Shown piece after piece: positions 10,966-23,900 of a DNA stretch of 64,000 nucleotides. Below the pieces are notes generated by a model. The model saw nothing but the letters and a program-made list of their open reading frames with translations. It was not told the origin of the DNA and ran no database searches. Position 1 is the stretch's first letter; the number at the start of each line of letters is the position of its first letter. A program made the translations under genes and the position numbers. The DNA comes from Bufo bufo. Its lineage: Eukaryota; Chordata; Amphibia; Anura; Bufonidae. Where the stretch lies: NCBI RefSeq assembly GCF_905171765.1, contig NC_053398.1:49940323-50004322 (forward strand), read 5' to 3'.

Positions 10966-11190
10966 GCTGGAATTGCAATATTGAAGGACACTACAGATTT
11001 CCAAGTAAGGACACACACAACCAGAAAATGCCCAAAGGCATAAAGGAGCTGTGCAGTGCTGTTTCCCTTTCAGATAAGCAAAAGCAAACATTTTTCTAGC
11101 TAGATCTTTATCAAATCCATTGATCACCAGTGGCAGTATAGTAGAACAATGAGGAATGCGCCAACATGTGCAAAGGGACATTGCAGGTGA
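10966..11190 (+). repeat. Arm-to-satellite transition, left
   Basis: A short stretch shared by both arms (mirror about 47,160-47,400) leads into the satellite. It ends in CATTGCAGGTGAGTGCAG, the point where monomer homology begins. No gene or RNA is seen. The two arms diverge in monomer type immediately inside this point: R-type on the left, L-type on the right. Confidence 0.7.
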
Positions 11191-11990
11191 GTGCAGCAGA
11201 GGATTTTCCAGCTTGATATTTTTTAGATCCATTTGTCAAGAGTGTCTCTCCGTTAGACAAAGTGGTTGAGGAAGGCAGCCCCCATAAAATGCAAGTAATA
11301 TACACTATTGTTGTTGAGCAACAGTGTTTTCCATCATGTGGGTTGTGGACGCTTGTCTTCTCCTTGATTTCAACAGTACAATTCAAGAGCAACCATGTAT
11401 GATTTCACTTACAATGGCTAGGAACCTTTTTTCTGTGGGAAATATACAATTAAGGCCGCATGCACACGACAGTTGTTTTTTGTGTCCGCAAATTGCGCGT
11501 CCGCTAAAAAAAAAAACGTATGCGGCATCTGTTATTTTTTTTTTTTGGAGGATCTGTTTCTTTCCACAGATCCCTTGTAATAAATACCTATCCTTGTCCG
11601 CAAATGTGAAAAAAGTAGGACATGCACTATTTTTTTGCTGAAGGGAAACGCGGACGCGGAATAGAAACGGATGAACTATCAGCATTTTTTCGCTGACCCA
11701 TTGAAATAAATGGGTCCCCATCCTATACGCAAAAAAAACGGAACGGAGGCCGAGAGAAACAACTGTCGTGTGCATGAGGCCATATATACACATATTTCAC
11801 TGTAACTGCTGGTGTTCGTTGATTTGATGAAATGTATTTGGGAGGTGGGTTGTATTGCTTTATTCTTTTTTATCAGCAGAGTTATGAAGGAAACTCAATT
11901 TAGCGCAGGATGGCCAACCAGAAATGTAAGAGCGCTCTCATATCTTACTATATGTTTCACTATGGTGAAAACAGTTTGACATGGAGATGT
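11191..11990 (+). repeat. Edge R-type monomer in left array, interrupted by MITE
   Basis: The outermost left monomer is R-type: it carries the CACTATTGTTGTTGAGCAAC and CATCATGTGGGTTGTGGACG block found in the right array, not the L-type AACAATGTTTCGAAACGG block. It keeps the 13-bp segment (CAGTACAATTCAAGAGC) that most right-array monomers have lost, so it looks ancestral. A Harbinger-like MITE interrupts it at about 11,455-11,782. Monomers after about 12,000 are L-type. Confidence 0.85.
11455..11782. mobile_element. Harbinger-like MITE inside edge monomer
   Basis: Inverted ends GGCCGCATGCACACGACAG / CTGTCGTGTGCATGAGGCC lie in a satellite monomer. The uninterrupted monomer reads CAATTAATATACACAT. 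Here TAA precedes the element and ATA follows, so the TAA duplication is imperfect on the right. It is the same family as the element at 2,241-2,537. It is present only in this edge unit, not in amplified copies, so it inserted after or outside the amplification. Confidence 0.75.
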
Positions 11991-11994
11991 TGGT

Positions 11995-14900
11995 GGACTA
12001 AGCTTAAGTTGGGGTGTCTGGGGAGACTGTCCTTTGTTGGAATTAGTTACAGATCTATGAAAGGATAATGGCGAGAGCAGTGAAGAAGCAGAGGTGCATT
12101 GCAGTTTCTCTTTTAGATGAGGTGAGTGCAGAAAATGGCTTTTCCAGCTTGATATTTTTCAGATCCTATTGTCAAGAGTGGCTCTCCGCTCGACAATGTG
12201 GTTGAGAAAGGCAGCCCCCATAAAATGCAAGTACGATGTCATTCCTAAGAAACAATGTTTCGAAACGGTCATTTGACTCGAAGTGGGGTTGGGGTCACTT
12301 CTCTTATTCTTCTGAACAGTGCAGTTCAAGAGTCAGGATCCCTATATGATTTCACTGGCGAATGCTATGAACCTGTGTTCTTTGGTAAATATACAATTAT
12401 TATTCTACACATATTTCACTGTAATTGTTTACCAGTGTTTGTTGATGAGATGAAATGTTTGTGGGGGGGGGGGGGGGGTAGCTTCTGTTGCTTTTTTGTT
12501 GTTTTATCAACAGAGTTATGAAGAAAACTAATGCAGGATAGCCATCAAAATATGTAAGAACCCTCTCATATCTTACTATATGTTCGCTATGGTGAAAACA
12601 GTTTGACATGGAGATGTTGGTGGACTAAGCTTAAGTTGGGGTGTCTGGGGAGACTGTCCTTTGTTGGAATTAGTTACAGATCTATGAAAGGATAATGGCG
12701 AGAGCAGTGAAGAAGCAGAGGTGCATTGCAGTTTCTCTTTTAGATGAGGTGAGTGCAGAAAACGGCTTTTCCAGCTTGATATTTTTCAGATCCTATTGTC
12801 AAGAGTGGCTCTCCGCTCGACAATGTGGTTGAGAAAGGCAGCCCCCATAAAATGCAAGTACGATGTCATTCCTAAGAAACAATGTTTCGAAACGGTCATT
12901 TGACTCGAAGTGGGGTTGGGGTCACTTCTCTTATTCTTCTGAACAGTGCAGTTCAAGAGTCAGGATCCCTATATGATTTCACTGGCGAATGCTATGAACC
13001 TGTGTTCTTTGGTAAATATACAATTATTATTCTACACATATTTCACTGTAATTGTTTACCAGTGTTTGTTGATGAGATGAAATGTTTGTGGGGGAAGGTA
13101 GCTTCTGTTGCTTTTTTGTTGTTTTATCAACAGAGTTATGAAGAAAACTAATGCAGGATAGCCATCAAAATATGTAAGAACCCTCTCATATCTTACTATA
13201 TGTTCGCTATGGTGAAAACAGTTTGACATGGAGATGTTGGTGGACTAAGCTTAAGTTGGGGTGTCTGGGGAGACTGTCCTTTGTTGGAATTAGTTACAGA
13301 TCTATGAAAGGATAATGGCGAGAGCAGTGAAGAAGCAGAGGTGCATTGCAGTTTCTCTTTTAGATGAGGTGAGTGCAGAAAACGGCTTTTCCAGCTTGAT
13401 ATTTTTCAGATCCTATTGTCAAGAGTGGCTCTCCGCTCGACAATGTGGTTGAGAAAGGCAGCCCCCATAAAATGCAAGTACGATGTCATTCCTAAGAAAC
13501 AATGTTTCGAAACGGTCATTTGACTCGAAGTGGGGTTGGGGTCACTTCTCTTATTCTTCTGAACAGTGCAGTTCAAGAGTCAGGATCCCTATATGATTTC
13601 ACTGGCGAATGCTATGAACCTGTGTTCTTTGGTAAATATACAATTATTATTCTACACATATTTCACTGTAATTGTTTACCAGTGTTTGTTGATGAGATGA
13701 AATGTTTGTGGGGGGGGGGGGTAGCTTCTGTTGCTTTTTTGTTGTTTTATCAACAGAGTTATGAAGAAAACTAATGCAGGATAGCCATCAAAATATGTAA
13801 GAACCCTCTCATATCTTACTATATGTTCGCTATGGTGAAAACAGTTTGACATGGAGATGTTGGTGGACTAAGCTTAAGTTGGGGTGTCTGGGGAGACTGT
13901 CCTTTGTTGGAATTAGTTACAGATCTATGAAAGGATAATGGCGAGAGCAGTGAAGAAGCAGAGGTGCATTGCAGTTTCTCTTTTAGATGAGGTGAGTGCA
14001 GAAAACGGCTTTTCCAGCTTGATATTTTTCAGATCCTATTGTCAAGAGTGGCTCTCCGCTCGACAATGTGGTTGAGAAAGGCAGCCCCCATAAAATGCAA
14101 GTACGATGTCATTCCTAAGAAACAATGTTTCGAAACGGTCATTTGACTCGAAGTGGGGTTGGGGTCACTTCTCTTATTCTTCTGAACAGTGCAGTTCAAG
14201 AGTCAGGATCCCTATATGATTTCACTGGCGAATGCTATGAACCTGTGTTCTTTGGTAAATATACAATTATTATTCTACACATATTTCACTGTAATTGTTT
14301 ACCAGTGTTTGTTGATGAGATGAAATGTTTGTTGGGGGGGGAAGGGGGGTAGCTTCTGTTGCATTATTGTTGTTTTATCAACAGAGTTATGAAGAAAACT
14401 AATGCAGGATAGCCATCAAAATATGTAAGAACCCTCTCATATCTTACTATATGTTCGCTATGGTGAAAACAGTTGGACATGGAGATGTTGGTGGACTAAG
14501 CTTAAGTTGGGGTGTCTGGGGAGACTGTCCTTTGTTGGAATTAGTTACAGATCTATGAAAGGATAATGGCGAGAGCAGTGAAGAAGCAGAGGTGCATTGC
14601 AGTTTCTCTTTTAGATGAGGTGAGTGCAGAAAACGGCTTTTCCAGCTTGATATTTTTCAGATCCTATTGTCAAGAGTGGCTCTCCGCTCGACAATGTGGT
14701 TGAGAAAGGCAGCCCCCATAAAATGCAAGTACGATGTCATTCCTAAGAAACAATGTTTCGAAACGGTCATTTGACTCGAAGTGGGGTTGGGGTCACTTCT
14801 CTTATTCTTCTGAACAGTGCAGTTCAAGAGTCAGGATCCCTATATGATTTCGCTGGCGAATGCTATGAACCTGTGTTCTTTGGTAAATATACAATTATTA

Positions 14901-17900
14901 TTCTACACATATTTCACTGTAATTGTTTACCAGTGTTTCTTGATGAGATGAAATGTTTGTGGGGGGGGGGTAGCTTCTGTTGCTTTATTGTTGTTTTATC
15001 AACAGAGTTATGAAGAAAACTAATGCAGGATAGCCATCAAAATATGTAAGAACCCTCTCATATCTTACTATATGTTCGCTATGGTGAAAACAGTTGGACA
15101 TGGAGATGTTGGTGGACGAAGCTTAAGTTGGGGTGTCTGGGGAGACTGTCCTTTGTTGGAATTAGTTACAGATCTATGAAAGGATAATGGCGAGAGCAGT
15201 GAAGAAGCAGAGGTGCATTGCAGTTTCTCTTTTAGATGAGGTGAGTGCAGAAAACGGCTTTTCCAGCTTGATATTTTTCAGATCCTATTGTCAAGAGTGG
15301 CTCTCCGCTCGACAATGTGGTTGAGAAAGGCAGCCCCCATAAAATGCAAGTACGATGTCATTCCTAAGAAACAATGTTTCGAAACGGTCATTTGACTCGA
15401 AGTGGGGTTGGGGTCACTTCTCTTATTCTTCTGAACAGTGCAGTTCAAGAGTCAGGATCCCTATATGATTTCGCTGGCGAATGCTATGAACCTGTGTTCT
15501 TTGGTAAATATACAATTATTATTCTACACATATTTCACTGTAATTGTTTACCAGTGTTTGTTGATGAGATGAAATGTTTGTGGGGGGGGGGGTAGCTTCT
15601 GTTGCTTTATTGTTGTTTTATCAACAGAGTTATGAAGAAAACTAATGCAGGATAGCCATCAAAATATGTAAGAACCCTCTCATATCTTACTATATGTTCG
15701 CTATGGTGAAAACAGTTTGACATGGAGATGTTGGTGGACTAAGCTTAAGTTGGGGTGTCTGGGGAGACTGTCCTTTGTTGGAATTAGTTACAGATCTATG
15801 AAAGGATAATGGCGAGAGCAGTGAAGAAGCAGAGGTGCATTGCAGTTTCTCTTTTAGATGAGGTGAGTGCAGAAAACGGCTTTTCCAGCTTGATATTTTT
15901 CAGATCCTATTGTCAAGAGTGGCTCTCCGCTCGACAATGTGGTTGAGAAAGGCAGCCCCCATAAAATGCAAGTACGATGTCATTCCTAAGAAACAATGTT
16001 TCGAAACGGTCATTTGACTCGAAGTGGGGTTGGGGTCACTTCTCTTATTCTTCTGAACAGTGCAGTTCAAGAGTCAGGATCCCTATATGATTTCGCTGGC
16101 GAATGCTATGAACCTGTGTTCTTTGGTAAATATACAATTATTATTCTACACATATTTCACTGTAATTATTTACCAGTGTTTGTTGATGAGATGAAATGTT
16201 TGTGGGGGGGGTAGCTTCTGTTGCTTTTTTGTTGTTTTATCAACAGAGTTATGAAGAAAACTAATGCAGGATAGCCATCAAAATATGTAAGAACCCTCTC
16301 ATATCTTACTATATGTTCGCTATGGTGAAAACAGTTTGACATGGAGATGTTGGTGGACTAAGCTTAAGTTGGGGTGTCTGGGGAGACTGTCCTTTGTTGG
16401 AATTAGTTACAGATCTATGAAAGGATAATGGCGAGAGCAGTGAAGAAGCAGAGGTGCATTGCAGTTTCTCTTTTAGATGAGGTGAGTGCAGAAAACGGCT
16501 TTTCCAGCTTGATATTTTTCAGATCCTATTGTCAAGAGTGGCTCTCCGCTCGACAATGTGGTTGAGAAAGGCAGCCCCCATAAAATGCAAGTACGATGTC
16601 ATTCCTAAGAAACAATGTTTCGAAACGGTCATTTGACTCGAAGTGGGGTTGGGGTCACTTCTCTTATTCTTCTGAACAGTGCAGTTCAAGAGTCAGGATC
16701 CCTATATGATTTCGCTGGCGAATGCTATGAACCTGTGTTCTTTGGTAAATATACAATTATTATTCTACACATATTTCACTGTAATTGTTTACCAGTGTTT
16801 GTTGATGAGATGAAATGTTTGTGGGGGGGGGGGGGGGTAGCTTCTGTTGCTTTTTTGTTGTTTTATCAACAGAGTTATGAAGAAAACTAATGCAGGATAG
16901 CCATCAAAATATGTAAGAACCCTCTCATATCTTACTATATGTTCGCTATGGTGAAAACAGTTTGACATGGAGATGTTGGTGGACTAAGCTTAAGTTGGGG
17001 TGTCTGGGGAGACTGTCCTTTGTTGGAATTAGTTACAGATCTATGAAAGGATAATGGCGAGAGCAGTGAAGAAGCAGAGGTGCATTGCAGTTTCTCTTTT
17101 AGATGAGGTGAGTGCAGAAAACGGCTTTTCCAGCTTGATATTTTTCAGATCCTATTGTCAAGAGTGGCTCTCCGCTCGACAATGTGGTTGAGAAAGGCAG
17201 CCCCCATAAAATGCAAGTACGATGTCATTCCTAAGAAACAATGTTTCGAAACGGTCATTTGACTCGAAGTGGGGTTGGGGTCACTTCTCTTATTCTTCTG
17301 AACAGTGCAGTTCAAGAGTCAGGATCCCTATATGATTTCACTGGCGAATGCTATGAACCTGTGTTCTTTGGTAAATATACAATTATTATTCTACACATAT
17401 TTCACTGTAATTGTTTACCAGTGTTTGTTGATGAGATGAAATGTTTGTGGGGGGGGGGGGGGGTAGCTTCTGTTGCTTTTTTGTTGTTTTATCAACAGAG
17501 TTATGAAGAAAACTAATGCAGGATAGCCATCAAAATATGTAAGAACCCTCTCATATCTTACTATATGTTCGCTATGGTGAAAACAGTTTGACATGGAGAT
17601 GTTGGTGGACTAAGCTTAAGTTGGGGTGTCTGGGGAGACTGTCCTTTGTTGGAATTAGTTACAGATCTATGAAAGGATAATGGCGAGAGCAGTGAAGAAG
17701 CAGAGGTGCATTGCAGTTTCTCTTTTAGATGAGGTGAGTGCAGAAAACGGCTTTTCCAGCTTGATATTTTTCAGATCCTATTGTCAAGAGTGGCTCTCCG
17801 CTCGACAATGTGGTTGAGAAAGGCAGCCCCCATAAAATGCAAGTACGATGTCATTCCTAAGAAACAATGTTTCGAAACGGTCATTTGACTCGAAGTGGGG

Positions 17901-20900
17901 TTGGGGTCACTTCTCTTATTCTTCTGAACAGTGCAGTTCAAGAGTCAGGATCCCTATATGATTTCACTGGCGAATGCTATGAACCTGTGTTCTTTGGTAA
18001 ATATACAATTATTATTCTACACATATTTCACTGTAATTGTTTACCAGTGTTTGTTGATGAGATGAAATGTTTGTGGGGGGGGAGGGGGTAGCTTCTGTTG
18101 CTTTTTTGTTGTTTTATCAACAGAGTTATGAAGAAAACTAATGCAGGATAGCCATCAAAATATGTAAGAACCCTCTCATATCTTACTATATGTTCGCTAT
18201 GGTGAAAACAGTTTGACATGGAGATGTTGGTGGACTAAGCTTAAGTTGGGGTGTCTGGGGAGACTGTCCTTTGTTGGAATTAGTTACAGATCTATGAAAG
18301 GATAATGGCGAGAGCAGTGAAGAAGCAGAGGTGCATTGCAGTTTCTCTTTTAGATGAGGTGAGTGCAGAAAACGGCTTTTCCAGCTTGATATTTTTCAGA
18401 TCCTATTGTCAAGAGTGGCTCTCCGCTCGACAATGTGGTTGAGAAAGGCAGCCCCCATAAAATGCAAGTACGATGTCATTCCTAAAACAATGTTTCGAAA
18501 CGGTCATTTGACTCGAAGTGGGGTTGGGGTCACTTCTCTTATTCTTCTGAACAGTGCAGTTCAAGAGTCAGGATCCCTATATGATTTCACTGGCGAATGC
18601 TATGAACCTGTGTTCTTTGGTAAATATACAATTATTATTCTACACATATTTCACTGTAATTGTTTACCAGTGTTTGTTGATGAGATGAAATGTTTGTTGG
18701 GGGGGGGAGGGGGGTAGCTTCTGTTGCTTTTTTGTTGTTTTATCAACAGTTATGAAGAAAACTAATGCAGGATAGCCATCAAAATATGTAAGAACCCTCT
18801 CATATCTTACTATATGTTCGCTATGGTGAAAACAGTTTGACATGGAGATGTTGGTGGACTAAGCTTAAGTTGGGGTGTCTGGGGAGACTGTCCTTTGTTG
18901 GAATTAGTTACAGATCTATGAAAGGATAATGGCGAGAGCAGTGAAGAAGCAGAGGTGCATTGCAGTTTCTCTTTTAGATGAGGTGAGTGCAGAAAACGGC
19001 TTTTCCAGCTTGATATTTTTCAGATCCTATTGTCAAGAGTGGCTCTCCGCTCGACAATGTGGTTGAGAAAGGCAGCCCCCATAAAATGCAAGTACGATGT
19101 CATTCCTAAGAAACAATGTTTCGAAACGGTCATTTGACTCGAAGTGGGGTTGGGGTCACTTCTCTTATTCTTCTGAACAGTGCAGTTCAAGAGTCAGGAT
19201 CCCTATATGATTTCACTGGCGAATGCTATGAACCTGTGTTCTTTGGTAAATATACAATTATTATTCTACACATATTTCACTGTAATTGTTTACCAGTGTT
19301 TGTTGATGAGATGAAATGTTTGTGGGGGGGGGGGGGGTAGCTTCTGTTGCTTTATTGTTGTTTTATCAACAGAGTTATGAAGAAAACTAATGCAGGATAG
19401 CCATCAAAATATGTAAGAACCCTCTCATATCTTACTATATGTTCGCTATGGTGAAAACAGTTTGACATGGAGATGTTGGTGGACTAAGCTTAAGTTGGGG
19501 TGTCTGGGGAAACTGTCCTTTGTTGGAATTAGTTACAGATCTATGAAAGGATAATGGCGAGAGCAGTGAAGAAGCAGAGGTGCATTGCAGTTTCTCTTTT
19601 AGATGAGGTGAGTGCAGAAAACGGCTTTTCCAGCTTGATATTTTTCAGATCCTATTGTCAAGAGTGGCTCTCCGCTCGACAATGTGGTTGAGAAAGGCAG
19701 CCCCCATAAAATGCAAGTACGATGTCATTCCTAAGAAACAATGTTTCGAAACGGTCATTTGACTCGAAGTGGGGTTGGGGTCACTTCTCTTATTCTTCTG
19801 AACAGTGCAGTTCAAGAGTCAGGATCCCTATATGATTTCGCTGGCGAATGCTATGAACCTGTGTTCTTTGGTAAATATACAATTATTATTCTACACATAT
19901 TTCACTGTAATTGTTTACCAGTGTTTGTTGATGAGATGAAATGTTTGGGGGGGGGGGGGGGGGTAGCTTCTGTTGCTTTTTTGTTGTTTTATCAACAGAG
20001 TTATGAAGAAAACTAATGCAGGATAGCCATCAAAATATGTAAGAACCCTCTCATATCTTACTATATGTTCGCTATGGTGAAAACAGTTTGACATGGAGAT
20101 GTTGGTGGACTAAGCTTAAGTTGGGGTGTCTGGGGAGACTGTCCTTTGTTGGAATTAGTTACAGATCTATGAAAGGATAATGGCGAGAGCAGTGAAGAAG
20201 CAGAGGTGCATTGCAGTTTCTCTTTTAGATGAGGTGAGTGCAGAAAACGGCTTTTCCAGCTTGATATTTTTCAGATCCTATTGTCAAGAGTGGCTCTCCG
20301 CTCGACAATGTGGTTGAGAAAGGCAGCCCCCATAAAATGCAAGTACGATGTCATTCCTAAGAAACAATGTTTCGAAACGGTCATTTGACTCGAAGTGGGG
20401 TTGGGGTCACTTCTCTTATTCTTCTGAACAGTGCAGTTCAAGAGTCAGGATCCCTATATGATTTCACTGGCGAATGCTATGAACCTGTGTTCTTTGGTAA
20501 ATATACAATTATTATTCTACACATATTTCACTGTAATTGTTTACCAGTGTTTGTTGATGAGATGAAATGTTTGTGGGGGGGGGGGGGGTAGCTTCTGTTG
20601 CTTTTTTGTTGTTTTATCAACAGAGTTATGAAGAAAACTAATGCAGGATAGCCATCAAAATATGTAAGAACCCTCTCATATCTTACTATATGTTCGCTAT
20701 GGTGAAAACAGTTTGACATGGAGATGTTGGTGGACTAAGCTTAAGTTGGGGTGTCTGGGGAGACTGTCCTTTGTTGGAATTAGTTACAGATCTATGAAAG
20801 GATAATGGCGAGAGCAGTGAAGAAGCAGAGGTGCATTGCAGTTTCTCTTTTAGATGAGGTGAGTGCAGAAAACGGCTTTTCCAGCTTGATATTTTTCAGA

Positions 20901-23900
20901 TCCTATTGTCAAGAGTGGCTCTCCGCTCGACAATGTGGTTGAGAAAGGCAGCCCCCATAAAATGCAAGTACGATGTCATTCCTAAGAAACAATGTTTCGA
21001 AACGGTCATTTGACTCGAAGTGGGGTTGGGGTCACTTCTCTTATTCTTCTGAACAGTGCAGTTCAAGAGTCAGGATCCCTATATGATTTCACTGGCGAAT
21101 GCTATGAACCTGTGTTCTTTGGTAAATATACAATTATTATTCTACACATATTTCACTGTAATTGTTTACCAGTGTTTGTTGATGAGATGAAATGTTTGTG
21201 GGGGGGGAGGGGGTAGCTTCTGTTGCTTTTTTGTTGTTTTATCAACAGAGTTATGAAGAAAACTAATGCAGGATAGCCATCAAAATATGTAAGAACCCTC
21301 TCATATCTTACTATATGTTCGCTATGGTGAAAACAGTTTGACATGGAGATGTTGGTGGACTAAGCTTAAGTTGGGGTGTCTGGGGAGACTGTCCTTTGTT
21401 GGAATTAGTTACAGATCTATGAAAGGATAATGGCGAGAGCAGTGAAGAAGCAGAGGTGCATTGCAGTTTCTCTTTTAGATGAGGTGAGTGCAGAAAACGG
21501 CTTTTCCAGCTTGATATTTTTCAGATCCTATTGTCAAGAGTGGCTCTCCGCTCGACAATGTGGTTGAGAAAGGCAGCCCCCATAAAATGCAAGTACGATG
21601 TCATTCCTAAGAAACAATGTTTCGAAACGGTCATTTGACTCGAAGTGGGGTTGGGGTCACTTCTCTTATTCTTCTGAACAGTGCAGTTCAAGAGTCAGGA
21701 TCCCTATATGATTTCACTGGCGAATGCTATGAACCTGTGTTCTTTGGTAAATATACAATTATTATTCTACACATATTTCACTGTAATTGTTTACCAGTGT
21801 TTGTTGATGAGATGAAATGTTTGTGGGGGGGGTAGCTTCTGTTGCTTTTTTGTTGTTTTATCAACAGAGTTATGAAGAAAACTAATGCAGGATAGCCATC
21901 AAAATATGTAAGAACCCTCTCATATCTTACTATATGTTCGCTATGGTGAAAACAGTTTGACATGGAGATGTTGGTGGACTAAGCTTAAGTTGGGGTGTCT
22001 GGGGAGACTGTCCTTTGTTGGAATTAGTTACAGATCTATGAAAGGATAATGGCGAGAGCAGTGAAGAAGCAGAGGTGCATTGCAGTTTCTCTTTTAGATG
22101 AGGTGAGTGCAGAAAACGGCTTTTCCAGCTTGATATTTTTCAGATCCTATTGTCAAGAGTGGCTCTCCGCTCGACAATGTGGTTGAGAAAGGCAGCCCCC
22201 ATAAAATGCAAGTACGATGTCATTCCTAAGAAACAATGTTTCGAAACGGTCATTTGACTCGAAGTGGGGTTGGGGTCACTTCTCTTATTCTTCTGAACAG
22301 TGCAGTTCAAGAGTCAGGATCCCTATATGATTTCGCTGGCGAATGCTATGAACCTGTGTTCTTTGGTAAATATACAATTATTATTCTACACATATTTCAC
22401 TGTAATTGTTTACCAGTGTTTGTTGATGAGATGAAATGTTTGTGGGGGGGGGGGGTAGCTTCTGTTGCTTTATTGTTGTTTTATCAACAGAGTTATGAAG
22501 AAAACTAATGCAGGATAGCCATCAAAATATGTAAGAACCCTCTCATATCTTACTATATGTTCGCTATGGTGAAAACAGTTTGACATGGAGATGTTGGTGG
22601 ACTAAGCTTAAGTTGGGGTGTCTGGGGAGACTGTCCTTTGTTGGAATTAGTTACAGATCTATGAAAGGATAATGGCGAGAGCAGTGAAGAAGCAGAGGTG
22701 CATTGCAGTTTCTCTTTTAGATGAGGTGAGTGCAGAAAACGGCTTTTCCAGCTTGATATTTTTCAGATCCTATTGTCAAGAGTGGCTCTCCGCTCGACAA
22801 TGTGGTTGAGAAAGGCAGCCCCCATAAAATGCAAGTACGATGTCATTCCTAAGAAACAATGTTTCGAAACGGTCATTTGACTCGAAGTGGGGTTGGGGTC
22901 ACTTCTCTTATTCTTCTGAACAGTGCAGTTCAAGAGTCAGGATCCCTATATGATTTCACTGGCGAATGCTATGAACCTGTGTTCTTTGGTAAATATACAA
23001 TTATTATTCTACACATATTTCACTGTAATTGTTTACCAGTGTTTGTTGATGAGATGAAATGTTTGTTGGGGGGGGGAAGGGGGGTAGCTTCTGTTGCATT
23101 ATTGTTGTTTTATCAACAGAGTTATGAAGAAAACTAATGCAGGATAGCCATCAAAATATGTAAGAACCCTCTCATATCTTACTATATGTTCGCTATGGTG
23201 AAAACAGTTTGACATGGAGATGTTGGTGGACTAAGCTTAAGTTGGGGTGTCTGGGGAGACTGTCCTTTGTTGGAATTAGTTACAGATCTATGAAAGGATA
23301 ATGGCGAGAGCAGTGAAGAAGCAGAGGTGCATTGCAGTTTCTCTTTTAGATGAGGTGAGTGCAGAAAACGGCTTTTCCAGCTTGATATTTTTCAGATCCT
23401 ATTGTCAAGAGTGGCTCTCCGCTCGACAATGTGGTTGAGAAAGGCAGCCCCCATAAAATGCAAGTACGATGTCATTCCTAAGAAACAATGTTTCGAAACG
23501 GTCATTTGACTCGAAGTGGGGTTGGGGTCACTTCTCTTATTCTTCTGAACAGTGCAGTTCAGGAGTCAGGATCCCTGTATGATTTCGCTGGCGAATGCTA
23601 TGAACCTGTGTTCTTTGGTAAATATACAATTATTATTCTACACATATTTCACTGTAATTGTTTACCAGTGTTTCTTGATGAGATGAAATGTTTGTGGGGG
23701 GGGGGGGTAGCTTCTGTTGCTTTATTGTTGTTTTATCAACAGAGTTATGAAGAAAACTAATGCAGGATAGCCATCAAAATATGTAAGAACCCTCTCATAT
23801 CTTACTATATGTTCGCTATGGTGAAAACAGTTGGACATGGAGATGTTGGTGGACGAAGCTTAAGTTGGGGTGTCTGGGGAGACTGTCCTTTGTTGGAATT

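Larger units (their letters stand above)
1..11190 (+). repeat. Left outer arm of giant inverted repeat
   Basis: This stretch is the reverse complement of 54,805 down to about 47,160. Anchors read directly: 1 pairs with 54,805; 838 with 53,971; the TAA at 2,238-2,240 with 52,285-52,287; the TTAA at 4,553 with 51,345-51,348; the TTAA at 6,014-6,017 with the insertion at 49,671; 7,436 with about 48,211. By eye the outer 1.2 kb differs by about 1-5% and the inner part by about 5-10% plus indels. The left arm is longer because it carries left-only mobile elements, listed separately. Apart from those, a short ORF at 671-838 and small homopolymers (a C-rich tract at 139-170, poly-A at 7,206-7,222), I see no gene. 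The window starts inside the repeat, so the true outer boundary is unknown. Confidence 0.95.
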